64,000 nt of DNA, from the NCBI GenBank assembly GCA_025738555.1, contig JAOVFP010000002.1:7626001-7690000 (forward strand). The letters run 5' to 3'. The position numbers and the translations under genes were made by a program. The notes beneath the pieces are model-generated. The model searched no databases. It was not told the origin of the DNA and saw only the letters and a list, made by a program, of their open reading frames with translations. Within the stretch, counting starts at the first letter, position 1. Each line of letters opens with the position of its first letter. Shown here piece after piece: positions 48,068 to 58,616 of this stretch. This DNA comes from Cyathus striatus. Taxonomy: Eukaryota > Basidiomycota > Agaricomycetes > Agaricales > Nidulariaceae.

Positions 48068-49250
48068 ATGCATTTTCCTAGTGAAATACTCGACTTAATA
48101 TTCGAACGCGATGCAGGTTTCTCATTCAGATATTACGCGATGTGCGCTCGTATGCCACGACTGGTACCACACTGCTCATCATGGACAAACCTCAAATGGC
48201 TGATCTTGCCGTATCTTATGAAAAATTACTGAATGCTTCAAAGAACATCCATAGTATGTTGATATATTTCACGAGTTGGTGATTCAGTGGACACCTACTT
48301 TCGCCGCAACGTTGGTGCAAGAGACCAGTTTCACCAATGTTCAATCTGTCGTTGTCAAGAATGTGTCGTGGAAGAAAGGAGTCTTCTGAAGATGCCATGG
48401 GTCCTCTGAAGTCCTTGCTTCACCTGCCTTCGGTGTAGCGGGTTACCTTTATCGACATTATATTCCATGAGGTTCAGTGCAGTCCCAATATCAAGTTCCT
48501 CACGTACATTCGAACCGACGTTTACCAGGTTTTAGATCAGAAGCTAAATGACATCACTGGCAAACCTTCTCTTGATGGCCTCAAGCTATTCCGTAGAACG
48601 TCTCATCGAGTTTTGCGTTGGTTCATCAAACCAGAAGTGTGTCCATTTGACTTAATTCAACTTCAATATCTCAAGTACGATCTTCCAAGGATTCCTGGCC
48701 AAGGGAAGCTCTCGAATTCTTTCAATACTATAAGAGACACCCTTAAGACCCTGGAAATTTATGTCCCGTCACCTGGTACATTTTAGCCGCTTGCTCCTTC
48801 TGAGGTACTGCTTATTTATACCGACATTTGTAGACGAACGTGATAGCGAACTCGTTAAGATAGATATTGGCCCCATGACCCTACCAGCCTGACCAGTCTC
48901 ACGCTTTGTCACCTCACTCCCAATTGTGTTGCAGAAACAGTCTGATTTGTTTCACAATTAGGCCCTCAGAGTCTCGTGCACACCATCAAGCTTGATATCT
49001 ATATGTTTGATAACTTTGATGTAGTGGCCCACGTCGATTTTTGGAAGAATGCCTTTTCAGTCCTCGACAACGCGCTGAGCTATCAACTGAAGGCTCCACT
49101 GGTGAAGAAGGTTGCAGTACTTGTGAAGCGACGGGCTGGTACTTGTAACGAAGTTCCAGACAGCATCGCACAGTTATAGAGAGGAATCCTGCCTTAGGTA
49201 AACAATATGAATTTGCTATCGGTATTTCTTCAAGAACGAAAGCTTTGGAT
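48068..49250 (+). pseudogene. F-box-like protein, decayed copy
   Basis: It is closely similar to the intact gene at 3918-2689 but broken in several places. It starts MHFPSEILDLIFERDAG, then an extra G near 48117 shifts the frame. A small deletion follows near 48180 (where the intact copy has the HLLHSVDMD region). There are in-frame stops in the segments matching ASVQRVTF (near 48437) and VQLWREIL (near 49177). It lacks most of the segment matching EAQWNTLFDQ. The remnants of exon 2 (HTIKLDIYMFDNFD) remain readable. It cannot encode a full-length protein. Confidence 0.88.
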
Positions 49251-49979
49251 ATGAGACCATGTACAATGATACACCAAGAAATACACATTTCGCTAACACT
49301 ACTCACGTATCTATAGTATCCCCAGGATTCCTTTGCTAAGCACTCAAACTGAATCTTTATCTTTATGTCGAATATTTGAATTGCTACCCGTTATATGAAT
49401 AAATTCGCTGCATTATCTGCCACTGTATTTCAGCCAGTATGAATGGTTTGTCAAACTTACATGCTATCGCACACTTTCAGCTGCAGTTGTAATGTTCGAT
49501 CTGGCCCCTTTATTGACTTCTTTGACGCAATAGAACACACAACATACATGACATACATGACAGCGGTACGAATCCCGACCGGTGAATATTGGGTTTTATT
49601 TACTCATCTCTATTCTTGTAAAACTCGGCGTCCGTCACTCCGCTTATGAGCGCATAATTGTGTGTTGGTCCATAATCGTCTTCTTTACCATCATCGGGCT
49701 CTATAGTGATCTTCCTTCCTATTTATAAAAGTGTTCTACAGCATACGAATGCTATCGGCAAACCCGAAGCAGATACTTTAAGCCTGTACTCCCACACACT
49801 TGTTCAATGTCTGACTAAACTGGAGGATTCCCGTTTACTTCGCGGAATATGAGCTCACGAGAAGAACGACTAGAGAAGCATGCTCTAGTTAAATGGCATA
49901 GCTTACAGGTTAAGTATTCTACATATATATGGTCACGGTGAACATCCTAGAACGCTTATCAGTACACTCAAATTCCCTC
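49251..49979. other. Spacer and presumed promoter of P450 copy 3
   Basis: No gene. It matches the spacer 1480-2688 in inverted orientation, including TTACTCATCTCTATTCTTGT at about 49600. An in-frame upstream ATG for copy 3 lies at 49929. Confidence 0.5.
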
Positions 49980-52484
49980 ATGTTTCTACTACTTACAGAG
50001 GTAGCTCTGCTGTATATCGCTTGGTGGTTTGGATCAAGATACATTAGGCAGTATATCTTCAAGGGACCACTCGAGAACATACCAGGTCCTCCTTCGCCAT
50101 CGTTTTTCACGGGTATGATAATCGCTGTGTCGTGTGTAGCGATTTGCTAATATGTACTACCAGGAAACATCCGCCAAATCTTTAACGCCAATGCATGGAA
50201 TTTCCACAAGGAAATCGCAGAACAATGTAAGTACACTACAATTACTTTCCTACTATTACTGTAATTTACAAAGCATCAAAGATGGAGGTGTAGTAAAAAT
50301 CAAGGCCCCTTTTGGTGTGAGCTTTTCCAACGTTCTTAGCTCATGATGTCACACTAACAATTCTCAGGGATCATTTTTGTATGTTTTTGACCCGAAGGCA
50401 ATGCATCACATCGTCGTTAAGGTATGTCAGAAGAACTTAGCTCATATTGTATTCCTGTTTTATGTTTCTGTTTAGGACCAATCTACGTATGTAAGAATGG
50501 AGGACGGGGTCCAGGTATTATTTGGTGATGGTATTTTGGCTGTTAATGGTGCCAAACGTCTACATTAGATCTCCGGGTCTACATAACCTAACGAATTTGC
50601 TTTAAGGAGAGCATCATAAGAAACAACGCAAAATGCTGAATCCTGCATTTTCTACTACACATATGAGAGAGATGAATGAGTAAATGGATTTTATAGTAAC
50701 TTGGTCGTAAAACTTTACTGTGGTTACAGTTCCAACTTTTTGGGAGGTGTCGCACAAGGTTATATTTTCTCTATGCTTCAGAATTATAGCTGACACAACA
50801 CCAGCTCCACGATACTCTGGTGACTAAAATCAAGAACGGTGCACAAGAGGTGTTTTATAGCCATCTATACCTTAATAAAAGTCGAATATTAACATATAAT
50901 ACTAGCTCGACATCTCAGTTTGGATGACCCGCATGGCACTTGAGCTAGTAGGCCAAAGTGGACTAGGCTATTCCTTCGACCCTATGATAGAGGAAGCCCC
51001 ACCACATCCGTACGGTATAGCAGTGATAGAGCTCGTGTAAGTTGCCTTTACTGTTCAATTATAAATCTACTGCTTATCAATTCTTAACCTTAGCCCTAGC
51101 GTATCCCGCTTGAGAGCGCTCCGTGGGCTGTATCCAGTACTATCCAGGATCGGAACACCGGGAATCAGGCGCTGGTTCATAAATGTCTCGCCATTCAAAC
51201 TTTTGCACAAGCTGAGGGATATAGTCGATTTCATGCACAATACTTCCGTCGAAATTCTTGAATCTAAACGTAAGGCTTTGGAACAGGGAGATGAAACTGT
51301 TGCAAGACAGGTTGCACGTGGAAAGGATATCATGAGTATACTTTGTTCGTTGCATTCGTTTCTTCTTTTCTTGACTACTTACACATCGAATTAAAGTGAA
51401 AGCAAATATGGAGGCGTCCGAAGAGGATAGACTACCAGAGCATGAGGTTATTGCTCAGATGTCGTATGTCACAAAGCTGGCCACCATGCGGTCGCACTGG
51501 ACTGATTTGTCTACTTTCTCTACAGAACACTGACCTTTGCCGCTATGGATACGACTTCGAACGCACTGTCCCGGATTCTACATTTACTTTCTTTTCATCC
51601 CGAGGTTCAAGACAAACTCCGTAAAGAAGTTACTCAGGCGTTTGCGAAGCATGGTGATCTTGGATATGATGAACTTGAATCGCTGTCATACCTCGACGCT
51701 ATCTGTCGTGAAACCTTGCGGCTGTAAGCGGAGCTACAACGCCTTTATGCAAGGGATTTGCTCACGTTGCGCTCAGGTATCCTCCAGTATCTCTAGTTTT
51801 TCGAACGTAAGGGTTTTTAACACTTGACATGGTACTGTGTGTTAATTAACCTTATGATTTAGTGCTAATCGGGACATCATGTTGCCCCTTTCTTCCCCGT
51901 TGAAAGGCATTAATGGAAAAGATATACCAGAGATCTATGTTCCGAAAGGAACAAACGTTTTTGTTTCCATTCTCGCTGCGAACAGGAATCGGGAGATATG
52001 GGGTGAAGATGTCATGGAATGGAAACCTGAGCGATGGTTGAATCCACTTCCGGAATCTGTCAAGGAGGCGCATATTCCCGGGATTTATTCTAATTTGTGA
52101 GTTTTCTTTTTTGTTTCGAGCCTTGTGGTTTGTTTACGGGGTGGATTTGGAAGGATGACATTCATTGGAGGTGGAAGAGCGTGCATGTAAGTGGACTTTC
52201 GTAACCTCTGTCATTTATATTTATTCTAATTCTATGTTTTTCTGTCCCAGCGGTTTCAAGTTCTCGCAGTTAGAAATGAGTAAGTTCAATTATAAACCTG
52301 ATTCGCTACATGTGCATCTCTGATGCAAAAATCAGAGGTTGTACTCGTGATGTTACTCAAGTCATTTTCATTCGCGCCTTCGGATAGGGAGATTTTATGG
52401 GCTATGCATGGGGTCGCGGTTCCTACCGTTATCGGGGGAAACCAGAATGTGCCTTCTCTTCCTATTAAGATGTCGCTTGTATAA
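49980..52484 (+). CDS. Cytochrome P450, copy 3, with a mutated splice donor
   Basis: It has the same 17-exon plan as the copy at 43304. It starts MFLLLTEVALLYIAWWFG, and would encode about 540 residues if correctly spliced (an ATG at 49929 would add 17). The I-helix is FAAMDTTSNAL, the K-helix is ETLR, then WKPERWL and the haem loop FIGGGRACIGF. The exon 6 donor has changed from GT to AT at 50676: copy 1 has GAGATGA|GTGAGT, whereas here it reads GAGATGA|ATGAGT. The next GT, four bases on, would shift the frame and give an early stop. The gene may therefore be non-functional or depend on aberrant splicing, although every other exon is open. I list it as a gene because the lesion is a single base. 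Confidence 0.8.
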
Positions 52485-54280
52485 TTGTGGAGAGTATGGA
52501 ACAAGCATGGAAAGAACATTCACTCGTTTTTTGTTTTCAATATTACATGTGTTTTTGATTTCAGCGATTAACGCTTCTTATTGTGCTGGCAAGTGTCTGG
52601 CTTGGCCCAATAGAAGACGTTGGCACCATGAGTTAGGAGCAAGTTCAAAGCAAGTTAGAACTTTGCCGCGGCAAGTTTGCCGCCCTGCTCCCCAAGTACT
52701 ATTATTACTAAGGCGCTACACAACCTACACGTGACTGTGTGAAAACCAAATTTTCTGCTCGGACAGACGGCGAAAATGAGTGGGCGAAAGTCGCTTCTTG
52801 CTTTCATTGCAATATCAACAACCTCCGGCTGTCAACTATTGCTATCATTATTGTTTTTGCATACTTTTTGCATACATCAGGCCCCTCGCACACCAGGAAT
52901 AGCATGATATTAGAGAACACATACCCAGGCGGCAAGATAGAGCAAGCTTGAAGATGTAAATCAATAAAATTTGTATGGAACCGACTCGGGTACATAATTG
53001 GGTGCCAGCTCCGTTACACTTATCGTCGTCGTGTTGATATCTGGCAGCGCACAAAGTTCAAACAACGCGACGGTTTGATATTTCAATGTTCATCATCACT
53101 CTGACACGTAGTGTTACGTGTATTTTTTGAAGGTTAATGACGGCCGGATGAACAACAGGACTCGACTCACAAGGGGAAAGGCAAGGTTTACCACCGTGCT
53201 CCTCTCATTCTGACAAACTACCGTGGCATGCGCTAGGTAGCAGTTCCGAATGTTGGAGAAGTTTAATTATACTTTTCCTGCAATAACACATTTCTGACGT
53301 ACTTCCAGGTACTGTCACAGTGGTGGCCGGTGAATATCCCCGGCTTCCTTACTCAAAACCATAAGATCGTCAGTCCGGCGGGATTTCATATTATTCTCCT
53401 TCAGTCTTCTTCAGTGCCTTACAGCCAACAGCGGTGACCTCATTCATATCTCTGACTTATGAGGCCCATATCTGTATCCCTGACTCGTGATGCGCGTGAA
53501 GATCAAAATGTCGTTATATCAGTTCCGTTTTTCGACTAAGCTCGGCGAGCACGGTGTGGAGACTACTTATACAATGTTTCACAGTGAGGTCATTCGTCTT
53601 TGTTGTGGAGACTTGCACTCGTTGTTATGGTTACGATAAGCTGGGTCTCCGTGGGCGGCGTCCATCCGTAACTGAATCCCCGGGTCGAATAGAGAGATGA
53701 GGTTATGTCGGGATTTATGCCTTTACAGAAGATAGTTGGTGGTGCTGTTTCAGCCAACGTAATTTAAGTTGACCTCGCAAAGATACAAAAGCCGAAACAA
53801 AAAAAATCCAGTGGTCATATCCGCTTTTTCACCATTTAGACCACTTTGCATCCTGCGCGGATGGAGTGGACTGAGGCGATCAAGGCACACATGTATCATC
53901 ATATCAAGTATCGACTGCGGTGTCCGAGGAGTGTTCGATGAGATGCTTGGATCAGATTCAGGGATGCCAGTTCCGTTCTACCATCCATCCGTTCATCCGG
54001 TCGGTAATACTTCGGGCTTATTTGTTCGCCTGTGGTCCGCGGGCGATGTGGATTGAAATCTTTTCTAGTCTCATAGACCGTAGTGTGCAACCTGGGTTCT
54101 GTTCTGCACATCTCTGTGCTGTCCAGGCTTCAGAGATCACGCTCGTGTTACAATACGATATGGCCTTTGCCCTATCCATCGAAAGGCTGATAGATTGTCA
54201 AAGAGCCAAACGAAGAGGAACAAAACCTCTGGAGGTACATATTTCTTCTATTCATGCTGAGCATTGGTGTTAGAGGTTGT
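52485..54280. other. Intergenic within the P450 array
   Basis: No recognised gene in about 1.8 kb. Plus frames at 53769-54056 and 53920-54273 and a minus frame at 54111-53899 lack motifs. Confidence 0.4.
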
Positions 54281-54411
54281 TCTTGTAATTTTCCTCAAGT
54301 TGTTCAGATTTACCTTCAGAGAGAGAGATATTCTGGGCCATGAATGTGATCACAACCCCAAGCGTTGCAGGATGTGGTCCGCGAGTATCTTCCACTGATC
54401 ATTTCTAAAGA
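54281..54411 (+). pseudogene. Relic of a P450 last exon
   Basis: About 130 bp matches the final P450 exon. It reads like EVVL, FLKLFRF and FWAM, corresponding to EVVLVMLLKSFRFRPSEKEI in copy 4, preceded by an intact-looking TTAG acceptor. A net 2 bp loss around 54320 breaks the frame. No other P450 exon is recognisable nearby, so a whole copy has probably been lost here. Confidence 0.75.
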
Positions 54412-54729
54412 AACAAGCCACTTTCATGTTGCAAATGCCATAGAATTTAAGGTTGTCCTCTATATCAGGTGCTGATTGATCCATATAACAGAGATTTAAC
54501 ATTTTATTTAAGTACTGGTATCAGAAGTGTATTTTTGTCGAACACAGGAGTTTGTGTCACGCGATCACATGGTGAGACCGTCTCGACAGTCGTGGGTACA
54601 GCACTGGTACAGCTGTCAGCCTCAGGAAATGCCGGCTCCGAGCTCTTGCGACTGAATTGGTGAATGACTCAATCAATCAACATTGCTTCACTTATTACCT
54701 TCTCCATTAGTTAATCTGTCTCAACTCTC
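54412..54729. other. Short gap before the P-loop gene
   Basis: No recognised gene; a 64-codon frame at 54469-54663 has no motif. The last 50 bp before 54730 are CT-rich, like a fungal 5' leader. Confidence 0.4.
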
Positions 54730-55519
54730 ATGGCTTCCTACCCTCCTCTGCTAGGTGATAAGGATGGACACTATCGTGTCCATATTGTAGGAAACAGCGG
54801 TACGTATATGTGGTATGTTACTTCAAGTTCTAACTGCACTGTTCGAAATCCAGGTACAGGCAAGGTAAGATTCCATCTGTTGTTACACCTCCTATGCTGC
54901 TACTGCATAGTAGAGCACAACTGCATCCGCTCTCGCCAAAATTCTTGATGTACCCTACCTTTCTCTTGATACATTCTTCTGGCAACCTGGATGGAAGGAA
55001 ACCCCAGTGGTCGAGATGCAAGCTAAATTTTCAGCTGCACTTGATGCATGTAAAAATGGCTGGGTGGCAGATGGAAACTACGAAAGGAGACTTGGTCCGA
55101 TTTTGCAGGCTTCTGTTACGGATGTTATATGTACGTCTATCAAGTTATTCTCATTACCTGAGCCTTCCAGCTGATTTTGAAGAATAGGGTTGGACCCACC
55201 GTTAGCATTATACCTTCCACGTATTATTCTCCGCACTGTTCTTGGGATCCTTAGGCTGGAGCCGCCTTGTAGTCCAGGATGTCCAGAGATGTTCTCAAAA
55301 GCGTTCTTCTCGAAGGACAGCATCATCTGGTGGTGCATTACTCATCATGGGCTCGTGCGTCGGAGAAATACTGAAAAAATGAAGATAATAGGATTGGGAG
55401 TTGGCAGTGATACCTCAAGACAGATAATGAGACGGATTGGAGGCTGGGGTTCTACTTTGAGACGGTGGATGCAGGATGTTACTGACATGATTGCTACTGA
55501 GAGAGCAAAGATAGACTAG
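54730..55519 (+). CDS. Small P-loop NTPase, adenylate-kinase-like fold
   Basis: Four exons (54730-54799, 54854-54864, 54914-55130, 55188-55519) give 209 residues. The N-terminus YRVHIVGNSGTGKST contains a Walker A motif (GNSGTGKS/T) assembled across three exons, including an 11 bp micro-exon. Then come YLSLDTFFWQPGWKETP, an aromatic substrate-side loop, then WVADGNYERR, VIWLDPPLALYLPRIILRT and a basic helix. This order resembles the FlaR or DNA-topology-modulation group of adenylate-kinase-like P-loop proteins, which probably phosphorylate a small molecule; the substrate is unknown. It sits in the same orientation between P450 copies 3 and 4. Its exon phases are consistent throughout, so I am confident that it is a gene, but less so of its reaction. 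Confidence 0.82.
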
Positions 55520-56118
55520 TACTTTGTAACTTAATGATTAGGTGTACGTCTTTACTCTTTGAACGTGTTGGATTCTGTAATGTCGATTTGGCTTGGGTTT
55601 GGCACCAGTACCTAATACATCGCAACGCGTACCGTGATATATATGAAAGAGCAACTCGTGTCAGTTTAAAATATAAAGTCCTGTCGCATACTGATAAGTT
55701 GAGATAAAAATTAGTGTAAGTAGTATTGCAAGTTGGAACACTTACTACGTCACATGATGGCGGATTTTTGACTAATCGGGGCAGCATAATACTTATCCGA
55801 AATAGAGTTCATAGAAAACAAGTGTAGACTTCGACTGGACTAAGATGGATACGTGCATCCCATGCTTTAGCTACGTCACGTCGGATTTTTGACAAAACAG
55901 GGCGGCATAACTGACGCCGGTGTGCCCAATCACAGTCTGTATCGCTTTACGTCGATTAATGTTGGTGCATATCGTTGGGGCACTCTCTCCAATATTCTAC
56001 AATCTTCGTCTACAAACTGCGACATCCAAGGAGTATGTATAACCAATGATATGGCTACGAGATCAGTATATATAGGGCCAATTCGTGAGCATCTAAAGAT
56101 ACACTTAAATTTCCCCAC
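55520..56118. promoter_or_regulatory. Presumed promoter of P450 copy 4 with a paired motif
   Basis: A segment reading TACGTCAC...CGGATTTTTGAC...GGGC-GCATAA occurs twice, at 55745-55790 and 55872-55911, about 375 and 245 bp upstream of the ATG at 56119. TACGTCA is a CRE-like half-site core for bZIP factors. Paired spacing upstream of a P450 is suggestive only. No gene was seen here. Confidence 0.45.
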
Positions 56119-58616
56119 ATGTTTCTAGTAGTACTACAATATGCAGCTCTGCTGGGCCTACTTTATATTACTTGGTGGTTTGGATCGAGATATATCAGGC
56201 AATTTATCTTCAAAGGGCCACTCGAGAACATTCAGGGACCTCCCTCCCCGTCGTTTTTCACCGGTATGATTTTGACTTCCTCATCTCCTTTGCTTGGTAC
56301 TATTCACTAACTTGCACTACTAAGGACATATCCGACAATTCTTTGACCCCGACGGATGGAATTTCCACAAGGAACTCTCAGAGCGATGTACGTACGCGTT
56401 TTTCACTATACTATGCTGTTATGATTAACGAATTTTCTAAGACGGCGGCGTAGTCAAACTAAAGGCCCCGTTTGGTGTATGTGTTCTAATGCCAAACTTG
56501 TGACATCACTATAATTATTTTCAGGAATCATTTCTGAATCTTTTCGATGCAAAAGCCATGCACCATATCATTGTTAAGGTATGTTACGAGAGCCTCCTTC
56601 ATCGTATTCCTGTTTTAAGTTACTTTTTAGGACCAATATATATATGGGAGAATGGATGACGGAGCTCGAATTTTCTTTGGTGGGGGTGTTTTGGGCGTTT
56701 CTGGTACGAAGTCTCAGTTCTATATTCAGGCTCTACTATATTAAAGACATCGATTTTAGGAGATCATCATAAGAAGCAACGTAGAATGTTAAATCCGGCA
56801 TTTTCCACTACTCATATGAGAGAGATGAGTAAGTGAACACTTGCTTACCGATTGAAGTTGTTCACATTTATGGTGGTTATAGTTCCGATCTTTTGGGAGG
56901 TGGCGCACAAGGTAATACAACTCACCTGCCTCTTAGGTTCAGCTGACGGTTTTGCAGCTTCATGATACTTTAGTGTCGCAAATAAAGAATGGTGCAAACG
57001 AGGTATATGGTTTCTCTTCTAGTCACAAAAGACTTTCGAATTAATTCTATTCTATTAGCTCGACATGTCGAATTGGATGACCCGCATGGCGCTTGAACTG
57101 GTCGGCCAAAGTGGATTAGGGTTTTCCTTTGACCCTATGACAGAAGGTGCCCCATCACACCCTTATAGCAAAGCAGTTAAAGAGCTCGTGTAACTTGTCC
57201 TTAACAATAACGTCACATATCTACTACTAACATCCAATCATAGCCCAGCTGCATCACGCATATCTATATTTCGCGGGCTGTTCCCAGTACTATCCACTAT
57301 CGGGACACCAGGATTCAGGCGTTGGCTTTTAGATGTTTCGCCGTTCAAGTCTTTGCACAAGATCAGAGACATAGTTGACGTCATGCATAACACTTCCGTC
57401 GAAATCCTGGAGTCGAAACGTATGGCTTTAGCTGAGGGGGACGAAACTGTTGCAAAACAGGTTGCACGCGGGAAAGATATAATGAGCATACTTTGTTCGT
57501 TTCCTATCACTTATTATGTTTACTCGTGATTACTTACTTACACATCGAATTTCAGTGAAAGCAAATATGGAGGCATCAGAAGAGGATAAACTGCCAGAGC
57601 ATGAGGTCCTTGGTCAGATGTCGTATGTTACGTAGCTGGCTTTCGTTGGCACTGAGCTGATGTGGATGATAGCACGCTGACCTTCGCCGCAATGGATACG
57701 ACTTCGAACGCGCTATCTAGGATTTTACATCTCCTTTCTCTACATCCCGAGGTTCAAGAGAAACTACATCAGGAAGTCCGTCAGGCATTTGCGAAGCATG
57801 GAGATCTTGTGTACGACGAGCTTGAATCTTTGTCTTATTTGGATGCTGTTTGTCGTGAAACGTTGCGATTGTAAGTGGGATTGCAAATATATTCAAGAGT
57901 TCGCTTTCCTTACACTTCTTGTATAGGTATCCTCCGGCACCTAGGATCGGTCGAGTGTACGCATTTTATGATTAAACAGAGTACTCGTTAACTAAAAGTA
58001 TAACTTAGTGCAAATCAGGACGTTATTTTGCCCCTTTCGAATCCTATTAAAGGCGTTGATGGCAACGATATACAAGAAATCCACGTTCCGAAGGGTACGA
58101 GTGTCTACGTTTCTATTCTCGCTGCAAATAGAAACCCCGAGATATGGGGCAAAGACTCTCTCGAATGGAAACCTGAACGCTGGTTAAACCCACTTCCTGA
58201 ATCCGTAAAGGAAGCGCATCTACCAGGAATTTATTCTAATATGTAAGTCTTTCCAGTTGCTAATTTGCATGATGGGGTTTATTTATGTAATTTTATTGGG
58301 AAGGATGACTTTCAATGGAGGTGGAAGAGCTTGCATGTGAGTATATAACCTCCTTTTGTCTATGTATTGTCTAAACACTTATTATAGTGGTTTCAAGTTC
58401 TCGCAGTTGGAAATGAGTACGTTAATGTTATATAAAATTATCTCAGCGTTTCTCATGTTTGAAATAGAGGTTGTACTTGTGATGTTGCTCAAATCATTCA
58501 GATTTAGGCCCTCTGAAAAAGAGATTTTCTGGGCTATGCATGCGGTCGCGGTTCCTATAGTTGTTGGAGGAAATCCGGAAGTTCCTTGTCTCCCTCTTAA
58601 GATGTCGCTCGTTTAG
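56119..58616 (+). CDS. Cytochrome P450 monooxygenase, copy 4, intact
   Basis: Seventeen exons, with the same phases as copy 2, give about 544 residues; the first exon is 56119-56263 and the last is 58468-58616. It starts MFLVVLQYAALLGLLYITWW, a single membrane anchor, then GPPSPSFF. Later motifs are FWEVAHK, the I-helix FAAMDTTSNAL, the K-helix ETLR, then WKPERWLNPLPES and the haem loop FNGGGRACIGF with the Cys ligand. All splice sites I checked are GT-AG and no stop or frameshift was found, so it is the cleanest member of the array. The I-helix has Ala where copy 2 has the usual Gly (AAMDTT versus AGMDTT). It is an ER-bound monooxygenase by family; substrate and pathway are unknown. Confidence 0.94.

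Larger units (their letters stand above)
48000..51210 (+). repeat. Inverted segmental duplicate B (F-box + spacer + P450)
   Basis: This is the opposite-strand counterpart of 194-3990, about 44 kb away. Homology runs from just upstream of the F-box start, through the spacer, into P450 exon 10. Beyond that point only this copy continues with P450 sequence. Confidence 0.85.
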
